Shown: positions 26,846-35,537 of the stretch, one piece after another
Layout: each line of letters opens with the position of its first letter
Numbering within the stretch: position 1 is the first letter of the stretch
DNA from: Nostoc linckia NIES-25
GTDB lineage: Bacteria; Cyanobacteriota; Cyanobacteriia; Cyanobacteriales; Nostocaceae
Assembly: GCF_002368035.1 (NCBI RefSeq)
Contig: NZ_AP018223.1
Span: forward strand, 1,218,449-1,282,448
Direction: 5' to 3'
Length of the DNA stretch: 64,000 nucleotides
Notes under the pieces: model-generated
What the model was told of the DNA's origin: nothing
Databases searched by the model: none
The model's input: only the letters and a program-made list of their open reading frames with translations
Translations under genes and position numbers: made by a program

Positions 26846-27886
26846 ATGTTTAGACAAATCCTGGTTAATAATCCTAGTTTTGCTGCTTTCAGGGAAAGTG
26901 ATATTGACTGGATGCTCAGTGTAGGCAAATGTAGAGAGCATCGTATTGGTGAAGTTCTCATTCAAGAAGGTAAAGAAATTATTGATACAGTAGAAATTTT
27001 GCTAGAGGGAGCATTAAGTATTTGTGTTTCTCCCACAGGCAATTTAAAAGACGCCCAAGAAATCGATCGCGTATCCCCAGGGGAAATTGTAGAAACTTTA
27101 TCTTTTATAGATAATCGTCCTCCATCTACTAGTTTTATAGCTCTGGAATCCTCGCAGGTATTAGCACTGCCAAGACAATTATTATTCAAAAAACTGGAGC
27201 AAGATACAGATTTTGCCGCGCATTTTTATCAAACAATGGCTGTTTTACTTTCACAGCAATTGCGGGGACTCACTGATTTTCTTGCTAAGAACAAAGTAGT
27301 TCCAGGAGAACCGCTGCGAAAGGTTTTGTTTGTATTTGCTATTTTGAACGATGGCGATATTGATTGGATGATTTCCCAAGGAATAAAAACTCAAGTCAAT
27401 CCAGGTAAGGTGCTAATTGAAGAAGGAAAACCTGTTGAAGCATTATATATATTAATAGATGGCAAGTTAGGAATTTTTGTTACCACCCCAGACAATAAAC
27501 TTGTCGAAAGAGAAATTGCTCAATCAGTCAAAGGCGAAATTTTAGGGGAAATGTCTTTTGTAGAAGCAACAAGCGCCTCTGCCACAGTCAAGGCAGCAGA
27601 ATCTTCTGTATTACTAGCTCTACCACAACAGAAACTAGCTGAAAAATTAAAGCGAGATACAGGATTTACAGCACGTTTTTACAAAGCGATCGCCGTAGTT
27701 TTAGTAGATCGGATTCGCGATCGCCTCTTCCGTCGTGGATTTGGAAAATTGGCTTACCAACTAGACCAACTTTTAGCAGAAGATATTGAAGTTGAAGATG
27801 AACTCAACTTAGATACATTAGACAATACCGCGCTTGCAGGTGCTAGATTTGACTGGATGATTAAACGTCTGAATCGACAATCTTAA
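26846..27886 (+). CDS. protein with two cyclic-nucleotide-binding domains
   Basis: 346 residues made of two tandem CAP_ED-type cNMP-binding beta barrels (about 1-135 and 150-295) and a short acidic C-terminal tail. Each repeat has the family pattern: a G-E-V/K-L-I-x-E-G-K opening, a G-E-I-(V/L)-G/E-x2-S-F-(I/V) stretch and a C-terminal helix. There is no helix-turn-helix, so it is not a CRP-type DNA-binding regulator; it may be an adaptor or allosteric subunit. The canonical R-A phosphate-binding pair is not obvious: repeat 2 reads ATSASATVKA, so nucleotide binding needs proof. Just upstream of the HlyD and C39 exporter genes and divergent from the cyclase operon. Confidence 0.87.
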   Translation: MFRQILVNNPSFAAFRESDIDWMLSVGKCREHRIGEVLIQEGKEIIDTVEILLEGALSICVSPTGNLKDAQEIDRVSPGEIVETLSFIDNRPPSTSFIALESSQVLALPRQLLFKKLEQDTDFAAHFYQTMAVLLSQQLRGLTDFLAKNKVVPGEPLRKVLFVFAILNDGDIDWMISQGIKTQVNPGKVLIEEGKPVEALYILIDGKLGIFVTTPDNKLVEREIAQSVKGEILGEMSFVEATSASATVKAAESSVLLALPQQKLAEKLKRDTGFTARFYKAIAVVLVDRIRDRLFRRGFGKLAYQLDQLLAEDIEVEDELNLDTLDNTALAGARFDWMIKRLNRQS

Positions 27887-28117
27887 AGGGGGCAGGGGGC
27901 AGGAGGTAGCAAAGAAGTAGCTTTATTAGTCAGCAATTTCGGTCTTAATTACGAAGTGCTGATACCGTTTCTTTGTGAAGCTGGGCCAAACTCTCTCAAA
28001 CTCTTACCTTGGCGCTCTTGGCGTTCTTGGCGGTTCGTTAAAAAATTAAACGCATCTTCATACAGAATTGGTATGAGCGCAGCCGAAGTAGTCGAAGTAT
28101 TACGAATTAATAAATGA

Positions 28118-29560
28118 ATGGCTGAAAATCAAGATAGTATATTTCGCAAAGAATCACTGGATCGTTTATCTTCTCCAGAAAGATTGGATCAGTTAATGCA
28201 GGTAGTTAACCCTTTGGATTGGCTACCTTTGGCGACGCTGGGTACTTTTGTGTTACTGGGGTTAATTTGGAGTATTTTTGGACGTATTCCTGTGACAGTA
28301 ACAGGAAAAGGAATTCTGATTCAACCTAATCAAGTTGTTACTTTTGAATCGCCAATTTCAGGGCAATTAAAAAGTCTGAATGTCAAAACAGGACAATGTA
28401 TAGATCGAGGATATGTCCTAGCAACAATCGATCCAACGGATTTAAAACAGCAATTACAACTGCAACGTTCAAAACTAGGGCAATTACAAACACAAGAACA
28501 AAATTCATCGTTGCTTCAGCGACAACGTACCGCTAAAGAAAAAGAAGCGATCGCATCTGCTAGAGCCAGTTATATTCAACGTTTGCGGGACACTCAGACT
28601 CTCACGCCTGCGTTTTATGAAAAAGGCTTAAATGCCATCCGCGAACAGCGCATTAGTTTGCAGCAACGGCTCAATGATGCTGTCGCGATCGTACCGATAC
28701 TCAAAGATCGATTGCAAAAGCGCCAGCAACTCGTAGATGCGGGAGCTATTTCCAAAGATACATATCTACAAGCAGAGCAAGAATATAAACAGGGAACCCA
28801 GACTCTATACGATCTGAGAGCGCAGCTCAAACAATTAGATGTACAAGAAACAGAAGCACAGCAAAGATATTTACAAAATTTGAGTTCTGTAAGCGAACTA
28901 CAAGCGCAATTAAAAGATTTAGATACAAAAAGCCAACGTATTGAGCAAGAAAACGTCGAAAATATCAATACAAAAGTTAATCAAATTCAAGAAGTTAATC
29001 GAGCGATCGCTCAATTGGAAAAACAAATATTAGATAATAGTCAGATTGTTAGCCCTAGCAATGGCTGTGTATTAGAAGTAACTGGTTTTTTAGGACAAGT
29101 TACTAGTCCGAAAACTCCCCTTGTCACCCTAAACATCGGCGACAAAAACACCCCACTAATTGCCGTTTCCTACTTTAATATCCAAGATGGCAAACAGATT
29201 CAACCAGGAATGACCGTGCAAATCACCCCCACGTCCGTGAAAAGAGAACGCTTTGGCGGCATTGTCGGCAAAGTTATTTCCGTTTCCCCCTTACCTGTGA
29301 CTAAAGAAGGTGCAAAATCTGTGATTGGCAACTCTGATTTAGTAACCAACATCTTGCCAACTGGTGGCGGAGACATTGAAGTGCGAGCAGAAATGGAAAT
29401 AGCTCCATCTAGCTTTAGCGGTTATCGCTGGTCTTCTTCTCAAGGGCCAAAATTAAAAATTTCTGGGGGAACAACTACCAGTGTCCGGGTTAAAGTAGCA
29501 GAGCAGGCACCAATTACTTATGTCTTGCCCATTTTACGAGAATTTACTGGCATTAACTAA
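28118..29560 (+). CDS. NHLP bacteriocin system HlyD-type secretion adaptor
   Basis: 480 residues. A single TM helix near residues 35-57 (LGTFVLLGLIWSIFG) is followed by a biotinyl-lipoyl-like half motif, a long coiled coil (about 115-310, rich in Gln, Leu and Glu) and the second lipoyl half with the beta-barrel region (about 315-480). That is the architecture of periplasmic adaptor proteins that bridge an ABC exporter to an outer-membrane channel. It is followed by the C39 exporter after 17 bp, clearly the same operon. 231 bp separate it from the cNMP-binding gene, with GGGGGCA heptamer repeats at about 27890. The start at 28118 is one of two overlapping ATGs. Confidence 0.92.
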   Translation: MAENQDSIFRKESLDRLSSPERLDQLMQVVNPLDWLPLATLGTFVLLGLIWSIFGRIPVTVTGKGILIQPNQVVTFESPISGQLKSLNVKTGQCIDRGYVLATIDPTDLKQQLQLQRSKLGQLQTQEQNSSLLQRQRTAKEKEAIASARASYIQRLRDTQTLTPAFYEKGLNAIREQRISLQQRLNDAVAIVPILKDRLQKRQQLVDAGAISKDTYLQAEQEYKQGTQTLYDLRAQLKQLDVQETEAQQRYLQNLSSVSELQAQLKDLDTKSQRIEQENVENINTKVNQIQEVNRAIAQLEKQILDNSQIVSPSNGCVLEVTGFLGQVTSPKTPLVTLNIGDKNTPLIAVSYFNIQDGKQIQPGMTVQITPTSVKRERFGGIVGKVISVSPLPVTKEGAKSVIGNSDLVTNILPTGGGDIEVRAEMEIAPSSFSGYRWSSSQGPKLKISGGTTTSVRVKVAEQAPITYVLPILREFTGIN

Positions 29561-29577
29561 AGTTTAAAAATGGTCTT

Positions 29578-31854
29578 GTGCAATTGATTCAACAATTAAT
29601 TTCCTCAATTCAAAACCTCAATCCCTTACGTAAAAAAGCTCCATCATCAGACCTAGAAACAGCACAAACTAAGATAAACTACCGCGTCAAAACTCCTACG
29701 TTATTGCAAATGGAAGCGGTGGAGTGTGGAGCAGCAGCTTTCGGGATTATTTTGGCCTATCATCGCAAAATTGTGCCTTTAGCAGAACTGCGGCAAAATT
29801 GCGGGGTTTCTCGCGATGGTAGCAAAGCCTCCAACATGATCAAAGCTGCGAGAAATTGCGGGATGCAAGCCAAAGGTTTTAAAAAGCAGTTGGCGCAATT
29901 ACAAGAACTTCGTCCGCCATACATTGTTTTCTGGAATTTTAATCATTTCTTAGTAGTAGAAGGATTTAAAAAAGATTGGGTTTATCTTAACGACCCAGCT
30001 ACGGGGCCGAGGCGAGTCTCCTTCAAAGAATTTGATGAAGCCTATACAGGGGTAGTCTTGGTGATGGAACCAGGCCCAGAATTCCAACGTGGGGGTCGCA
30101 AACCTAGCTTAATAGGCGCACTTATTGACCGTTTGCGGGGTTCTTGGGGAGCCATTCTCTATTGTTTTCTGGCAGGATTTTTTCTCGTCATTCCAGGGTT
30201 AGTTTTACCGGTTTTTAATCAGATTTTTGTCGATAATGTTTTGGTAGAAAATCGCACAGACTGGTTGCGTCCATTGATTTTGGGAATGACGATCGCTGTA
30301 GTTATTCAGGTATTGCTGACATTACTACAAAGACGGTTTTTGAGAAAGCTAAATATTAAGTTATCGGTAGAAATGTCCGGGCAATTTATCCACCATATTC
30401 TACGCTTGCCAGTATCATTTTATTCCCAAAGATTTGCCGGGGAAATTAGCAGTCGAATCAATATCAATACTAAAGTTGCAGAAGTATTATCGGGGCAGTT
30501 AGCCAGGACTGTAATTGACGCGATAATGGTGGTATTTTACGCCTTAGTTATGTTTGCTTATGATGGCGTGCTGACTGCGATCGGTATTTGTTTTGCTGCG
30601 ATTAATATATTCACATTGCAATGGATTTCACGGCAGCGTACAGATATTTATATGCGAATCATCCAAGATAGAGGCAAAGTTGCAGGTACAGAAATTGCTG
30701 CTCTTCAAAGTATGGAAACCCTCAAAGCATCAGCTTTGGAATCTGATTTTTTCTCCCGTTGGTCGGGTTATTATACAAAATTTATTAACGGTCAGCAGGA
30801 ATTAGGCATCACTAATCAAGTACTAGGCGTTTTACCTATTTTATTGACTAGTTTAAGTTCCCTATTAGTTTTAGTTATTGGCGGTCTACGAGTCATGGAT
30901 GGGCATCTCAGCATCGGGATGTTGATTGCTTTCCAAAGTTTAATGACTAGCTTTTTGACTCCAGTCAATTCTCTAGTAAATTTCGGCAGTACCTTACAGG
31001 AACTAGAAGGAGACTTAAATCGGCTGGATGATGTGTTGCAAAACGCAACCGATTCAGAATTGGACAGTCATAATTTACATACCTCCACAGCCAAACCCTT
31101 AGAATATGCTTCATCTTGCGAACTTAAGGGATATGTAGAATTAAAAAATGTCACATTTGGCTACTCTCGAACAGATGGGCCTCTAATTGAAGACCTGAGT
31201 TTTCAATTAAAACCAGGACAGCGAGTAGCCTTAGTTGGTAGTAGTGGTTCTGGTAAATCAACGGTTGCCAAATTAGTAGCGGGACTGTATCAACCTTGGT
31301 CGGGAGAAATTCTTTTTGATGGTATCCCCAGACAGCAAATTACTAGGGCGATACTTTCTAATTCTGTGGCAATGGTAGAACAGGAAATTTTTCTTTACGC
31401 CGGCACAGTTCGAGATAACTTGACTTTGTGGGATGATACAGTGTCAAATTTTCAATTAGTGCGAGCTTGCAAAGATGCTGCTATTCATGAAGTGATTTTA
31501 GCTTTACCTGGGGGGTATGAAGGCAACTTACTTGAAGGTGCTGCTAATTTCAGTGGAGGACAGCGCCAGCGTTTAGAAATTGCTCGTGCATTAGTCAACG
31601 AGCCGACAATTCTCATTATGGACGAAGCAACCAGCGCCCTAGATGCAGAGACGGAAAAAATTATTGACCGGAATCTGCGCCATCGCGGCTGTTCTTGTAT
31701 TATTGTGGCTCATCGCCTCAGTACCATCCGCGACTGTGATGAAATCATCGTTTTAGAAAAGGGTAAAGTCGTGCAACGAGGGAACCACAAAGAAATGTCG
31801 CAGGTAGATGGTTCTTATGCACGGTTAATTCGGTCAGAGCAAGCAAGTGTTTAG
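29578..31854 (+). CDS. NHLP-type ABC exporter with C39 leader peptidase
   Basis: 758 residues. An N-terminal C39 peptidase domain (about 38-165) has the catalytic Cys50 (VECGAA), His123 (NHFLVV) and Asp139 (LNDPA) all present. A membrane domain (about 190-480) follows, then the ATPase with Walker A GSSGSGKST, signature FSGGQRQR and IMDEATSALD. C39 domains cut precursors after a Gly-Gly (or Gly-Ala) site and the transporter exports the core. The Nif11-type precursor at 34598 ends its leader in Val-Ala-Gly-Gly, a fitting substrate. The start is a GTG at 29578; the ATG at 29570 is out of frame. Operon with the HlyD gene. Confidence 0.94.
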   Translation: MQLIQQLISSIQNLNPLRKKAPSSDLETAQTKINYRVKTPTLLQMEAVECGAAAFGIILAYHRKIVPLAELRQNCGVSRDGSKASNMIKAARNCGMQAKGFKKQLAQLQELRPPYIVFWNFNHFLVVEGFKKDWVYLNDPATGPRRVSFKEFDEAYTGVVLVMEPGPEFQRGGRKPSLIGALIDRLRGSWGAILYCFLAGFFLVIPGLVLPVFNQIFVDNVLVENRTDWLRPLILGMTIAVVIQVLLTLLQRRFLRKLNIKLSVEMSGQFIHHILRLPVSFYSQRFAGEISSRININTKVAEVLSGQLARTVIDAIMVVFYALVMFAYDGVLTAIGICFAAINIFTLQWISRQRTDIYMRIIQDRGKVAGTEIAALQSMETLKASALESDFFSRWSGYYTKFINGQQELGITNQVLGVLPILLTSLSSLLVLVIGGLRVMDGHLSIGMLIAFQSLMTSFLTPVNSLVNFGSTLQELEGDLNRLDDVLQNATDSELDSHNLHTSTAKPLEYASSCELKGYVELKNVTFGYSRTDGPLIEDLSFQLKPGQRVALVGSSGSGKSTVAKLVAGLYQPWSGEILFDGIPRQQITRAILSNSVAMVEQEIFLYAGTVRDNLTLWDDTVSNFQLVRACKDAAIHEVILALPGGYEGNLLEGAANFSGGQRQRLEIARALVNEPTILIMDEATSALDAETEKIIDRNLRHRGCSCIIVAHRLSTIRDCDEIIVLEKGKVVQRGNHKEMSQVDGSYARLIRSEQASV

Positions 31855-31909
31855 TAATGTATTTGCGATCGCACTCCCTTAAAATAACCTCTTAATATTA
31901 TGAATTAAG

Positions 31910-32926
31910 TTATACTTTCCCTCCTAGAGACTTGTTCAACATCGCTTCGCGTCTTCTCAATTCCCGAATATTCTTGATAGGTTCAAGACCAAGATATTGC
32001 CCCCTAATCCTTAAAGATAGGTAGTTCAAAGCGTCCCGGCGATCGCTTTCATTCCCTGCCAAGGATTGGCTTACAGCCTCTAGTTTATTCAACCATTCCA
32101 GATGATGCGATCGCACTTGTGTCTCATCTTGCAACAACAGCGATAAGCATTGAACATCAACCGATGGGGCTGGAAACAAATTCGCCAATCGACGATTATA
32201 AGGGTTGCGTCCTAAACGATAGGCAATTGACATGGCTGGTTCCAAATACTCAATATAATGCCAGATCATCATCGGCATAAAAATAGTTTCGCCGGGGTAA
32301 AGTACCGCGTCAAATGCGTTGGTATATCGGAGAAAATCTGTTTTATCGGCTTCTGACATATTTTCCAAGAAGATGCCACTTGTTCGACATAAATTAGCTT
32401 GCTCGATGGCATCTAACTTTTGAGTTTCACGCGGATGAATCAATACAAATCTTTTTGCGCCAAAAACTTGAAACAACAAAACATTACGCTGATCGGCATC
32501 ATAGTGCAAATGAGCATAGTTATTGCTGGCGGCGACAAACATATTCGAGTATAAATCGCTCCGATCGTTAAAATTTTGGTACAAATTTAGGGGCAATAAC
32601 TCCAGCAATTTTTGAGGTGTAGGATACTCAACACAAATATCAAGAGTTGTGGGTTGTGCTTGCAGGAAATCAAGATATGCACCCAAGTTCATCATCCGGG
32701 GAACATCGCGTGATGTTGAATCTAGCAGATTAGCGATGTAATTTGGGCAGATTTGAACTGGGATGTCAGTCAACCCTGTTCTTACCTTTTCAAGGGTATC
32801 CATCTGACGCAGTGATGAATTGTCAAACATATTAGTGATAATCGCTGGGCGCTGCGGCAGAATATACTCTTGGTAAAATACATCTGCTGGAGGTGCTTTG
32901 ATACGGTCGATGTTGTTGAGAACCAT
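31910..32926 (-). CDS. cupin-like/JmjC-fold Fe(II) oxygenase, RiPP locus
   Basis: About 338 residues from the ATG at 32926 (the frame is open to a TTG at 32983). The N-terminus YILPQRPAIITNMFDNS is typical of the cupin_8/JmjC hydroxylase family ('x-R-P-v-I-i-x-g'). The metal triad is visible as His141-x-Asp143 and His223 (IWHYIEYL), with a Lys/Arg-rich strand FGAKRFVLIHP between, as in 2-oxoglutarate-dependent hydroxylases. It probably hydroxylates a side chain or Calpha of a protein or peptide. It lies between the exporter operon and the maturation genes, on the opposite strand and divergent from the SpaB_C-like gene, so a role in tailoring the peptide is likely but inferred. Confidence 0.85.
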   Translation of the reverse strand: MVLNNIDRIKAPPADVFYQEYILPQRPAIITNMFDNSSLRQMDTLEKVRTGLTDIPVQICPNYIANLLDSTSRDVPRMMNLGAYLDFLQAQPTTLDICVEYPTPQKLLELLPLNLYQNFNDRSDLYSNMFVAASNNYAHLHYDADQRNVLLFQVFGAKRFVLIHPRETQKLDAIEQANLCRTSGIFLENMSEADKTDFLRYTNAFDAVLYPGETIFMPMMIWHYIEYLEPAMSIAYRLGRNPYNRRLANLFPAPSVDVQCLSLLLQDETQVRSHHLEWLNKLEAVSQSLAGNESDRRDALNYLSLRIRGQYLGLEPIKNIRELRRREAMLNKSLGGKV

Positions 32927-33067
32927 GTTAATTTTAGTTGCTAATATGCCGTAATGCTGCTTTAAGCCAGTTTCTATTGTCAACCTTTGTTTTCTTGATT
33001 TAACATTGGCAAAGTTACAACTAATCTAAATATTTCAGACAAATTAAAGCAGCCATAACAGTCCTAA

Positions 33068-33919
33068 ATGATTCGCGATCGACAATTTAGTAGTCAGAAC
33101 TGGGAAAATGGGGATTGGGTACAACTCAATGTGGGGCTGGTAAGGCATCAGAACGAGGCATTACCAAGCGCCCGCGCCCTATTTGCTCGGCTCGAACCTT
33201 TGGTTACTCACTGGCGGAGTAACGATTTGTTGCGCTGGTTTTTCTTTATGAGAAAACCGCCAGATGTCCGGGTGCGCTTTTTTACAACAGTGGATCGGCA
33301 ACAAGCGATCGCCCAAATCTCTGAACTCATGTATACTCTTGAGCGTGAGAATTTTATTAATCTATTTTTCTTTAGTGACTATGAGCCTGAAAGCGATCGA
33401 TTTGGTGGGCTTGAAGCGATGAAGTGCGTTCATCAGCACTTCGACGCAGACACTTCAATATGGCTTATACTTGACGATCTCGATCGACATAAACTTAGTG
33501 TTATCCCCAAAGACTTACTTTTGCCAACTGTGCTGCACGATCTTTTTAGCCGTGCTTTGTCAGATAGAGTATCTATTCTGGCAGCTTGGCACAGTTTAAG
33601 GGCTTTGATTCCTACGCTTCCTGAAGCCACAATTCCAACAATTGAACTACTTTCTCTCGAAACTTTGTCTGAGTCTCGAACCGTAGCAGGACAAGAAGCT
33701 GATGTGTTACAAAAATATGCAACAGCTAACGACATACTTGCAAAGGAATTAGTTAATCTTCAGCATCTCGGTCAATTGACTGAGGATCTGGCTGATATAC
33801 TCGCCGCAGTAGCGATGTTCAATTTTCACCGCCACGGGTTTGACTGGCATCGTTCAGGGAAGCTAATTGAAGCTATAATCAGAATCCTTGAGCAAAATGA
33901 TGAAAGTCCCATCTGCTGA
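33068..33919 (+). CDS. stand-alone thiopeptide-type (SpaB C-terminal-like) RiPP biosynthesis protein
   Basis: 283 residues. The pattern WVQLNVGL, LEPLVTHW, then WFFFMRKPPDVRVRFF matches the 'thiopeptide-type bacteriocin biosynthesis' domain, related to the C-terminal elimination domain of LanB dehydratases and to thiopeptide [4+2] cyclases. A full-size LanB of about 1000 residues would carry a glutamylation domain in front; none is present here or elsewhere in the window. The protein ends near a Phe-His-Arg-His-Gly motif typical of the family. It is divergent from the oxygenase at 31910-32926 (141-bp gap). Possible roles: eliminase with a partner encoded elsewhere, a cyclase, or a scaffold. 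Confidence 0.82.
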   Translation: MIRDRQFSSQNWENGDWVQLNVGLVRHQNEALPSARALFARLEPLVTHWRSNDLLRWFFFMRKPPDVRVRFFTTVDRQQAIAQISELMYTLERENFINLFFFSDYEPESDRFGGLEAMKCVHQHFDADTSIWLILDDLDRHKLSVIPKDLLLPTVLHDLFSRALSDRVSILAAWHSLRALIPTLPEATIPTIELLSLETLSESRTVAGQEADVLQKYATANDILAKELVNLQHLGQLTEDLADILAAVAMFNFHRHGFDWHRSGKLIEAIIRILEQNDESPIC

Positions 33920-33980
33920 ACAAAGTCGGGCTTTGTCTGTTGGGTGTAATATCGTGTTCGGGTGAAGACTTATCATTTAG

Positions 33981-34006
33981 AGGGCAGGGGGCAGGGGGCA
34001 GGGGGA
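33981..34006. repeat. heptamer tandem repeat GGGGGCA
   Basis: Three tandem copies of GGGGGCA lie in the 678-bp gap between the SpaB_C-like gene and the precursor gene. The same unit occurs near 27890 and inside the histidine kinase gene at 53466-53504. Confidence 0.8.
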
Positions 34007-34114
34007 AAGAGACTTTTGGGATTTTTGCACAGATATGGTAATCCTAAGTGATTATCCGAACATCATATAAGTCTCGGTTTTAGAAGCTTTGCTAAGACAC
34101 AGGATACCGAATAT

Positions 34115-34239
34115 TAGACCTCTTGCAAAAGCGCTTTTTACACTCTTGGGGAAAAGGGTAAAAGTTAAAGGGGAAAGGGACAATACAGAACCTTTTCCCC
34201 TTCCCCTTGCCCCTTTTCCCGACTTATGCAAGAAGTCTA
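34115..34239. mobile_element. MITE-like element, family C, left flank of RiPP core module
   Basis: About 125 bp. The left end is TAGACCTCTTGCAAAAG and the right end, reverse-complemented, TAGACTTCTTGCATAAG. The interior is purine-rich, then pyrimidine-rich (AAAGGGG..., CCTTTTCCCC...). The flanking bases are AT/TT, consistent with TA-type insertion. The same element lies at 39716-39843 in the opposite orientation. Confidence 0.75.
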
Positions 34240-34462
34240 TTGCTCGACCGCATACATAATGTGATGGGCTACGAAGGAGAAATGGAAATTGGCGGATATA
34301 AAATTTTAAGGTTCAAGCAGCACTATTGTGTCAATTCCAATGTTATTTTTTGTATTGTAAAATACAAAATTAATGTTTTATTAGTTACAAAATTTCACCA
34401 AAACTATCTAGACACTAGAGCGATCGTTAAGCAATCATTGTATTGAGCAATACTAAAACTTA

Positions 34463-34474
34463 AGTTATATAACT
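34463..34474. promoter_or_regulatory. 12-bp perfect palindrome upstream of the precursor gene
   Basis: AGTTATATAACT is a perfect palindrome 123 bp before the precursor start, containing a TATAAC-like -10. It could be an operator or part of the promoter. In AT-rich DNA a palindrome of this size can arise by chance. Confidence 0.25.
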
Positions 34475-34583
34475 GTTCTGTTGCCTAGCGCTTCAAGAAT
34501 AATACTTCTGAAGTCGATCGCTTAGCTTCAGATTTAGTTATCTATTCCGAGATACCAAAGTATAAAGCCAACTATCTTATCTT

Positions 34584-34590
34584 AAGGAGA
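34584..34590 (+). promoter_or_regulatory. strong ribosome binding site of the precursor gene
   Basis: AAGGAGA ends seven bases before the ATG at 34598. It is the best Shine-Dalgarno in the locus, fitting high expression of a small precursor peptide, and it fixes the start. Confidence 0.8.
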
Positions 34591-34597
34591 GTTTAAA

Positions 34598-34960
34598 ATG
34601 TCTCAGCAAAGTTTTGTCGAATACTACGAAAATTTTTTAGCGGAACCAAGCAATTCTCAGTTGCGTGAGGCTTTGGATGCTACTGAAGCAGGCGAATTTG
34701 CGAGAATTGCTGTTGAACAAGGCCAGTCAAATGGTTTTGATTTTAACGCTGAAGACGTGAAATCTGTAATGATTTCCGCTGAAAGAAAGGTTCTAGGTTT
34801 GTCAACTACTTCTCCATCTGTGAATATCCGATCTATTGATAGCGTTAACGGTATCAAAGCAAGACCAGCTAACCGAGAATTGTCAGAAGATGAGTTAGAA
34901 AGTGTAGCTGGTGGATTGGCTTCATCCACAGTTAAAGAGACAGTTATGTGTTGCTGGTAG
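34598..34960 (+). CDS. Nif11-type RiPP precursor peptide, core ends in Cys-Cys-Trp
   Basis: 120 residues. Residues about 3-65 resemble the Nif11/NHLP leader (SFVEYYENFL, LREALDAT, EFARIAVEQG, FNAEDVKSVM), a form related to a nitrogen-fixation protein and used as a leader in cyanobacterial RiPPs. The leader ends in ELSEDELESVAGG (Gly105-Gly106), the classic C39 cleavage site. The predicted core is 14 residues, LASSTVKETVMCCW: two Ser, two Thr, two Cys and a terminal Trp. Adjacent genes encode YcaO, TfuA, oxygenases, a SpaB_C-like protein and C39 export, so a modified peptide is nearly certain. Which residues are altered is unknown. A short AGCCT/AGGCT hairpin follows the stop codon. Confidence 0.92.
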   Translation: MSQQSFVEYYENFLAEPSNSQLREALDATEAGEFARIAVEQGQSNGFDFNAEDVKSVMISAERKVLGLSTTSPSVNIRSIDSVNGIKARPANRELSEDELESVAGGLASSTVKETVMCCW

Positions 34961-35009
34961 CCTTGATTTGAGGCTGGCAGCGTCACTACAAATTAACGTC
35001 GTGGCTGAG

Positions 35010-35266
35010 GGCGTTGCTAAATCAAGATATGTTTTAGGCTGACAAAAGGGCAAAATAATATTTGAGATATTGCACTCACATCGAAGATAATTTCTCAGTA
35101 TTTTTTGCCTTTAAAATAGCACAGTGTTTTCTGATAGTGACGAGCCAAATGTCTCAAATGAGTATTTGTGTTCTCAGTTTGCCTCGGCATAATATTAGAT
35201 GTCAGGGGAAAATTTGATAGCTATCAGAATTCACCCCAATTCATATTAATATTTTCATGCAACGCC
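35010..35266. mobile_element. possible family B remnant between precursor and YcaO genes
   Basis: GGCGTTGC (35010-35017) and its complement GCAACGCC (35259-35266) bound about 257 bp, with weak similarity beyond the 8 bp. The ends match those of the 16562-16674 element. No target duplication was seen. The whole 577-bp gap 34961-35537 otherwise has only a 29-codon ORF (35257-35346) without a ribosome binding site. Confidence 0.35.
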
Positions 35267-35537
35267 TATTTAAGAAACGAGATTTTAAGGCACTTCCAAA
35301 GAAAGAAATGGAGATGCCTAAGTTTTATTTTGTAAAGCAAGATTAACAACACCAGTCTGATAAAAAGTTAGTTTTAAATTCATCTTTTTTCTGCAACGCT
35401 AACCTTTTACTAGAATGGTTTTGATATCGCAATTTTCCAAAGCACTAGTCAAAACTTAATATACTGGGTGCTGAATACGACATATTATAAATCACTGAAA
35501 TGCATTAAATTGCGGGTACTTATTATTACTTACAGTA

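Noticed and set aside
34207..34446. 79-codon ORF upstream of the precursor, considered as a second RiPP precursor
   Set aside because: Begins inside the MITE-like element, has no leader motif or Gly-Gly site, and no ribosome binding site.
35257..35346. 29-codon Lys-rich ORF between precursor and YcaO genes
   Set aside because: No ribosome binding site, overlaps the edge of a possible MITE remnant, and no leader or core pattern; chance ORF is likelier.
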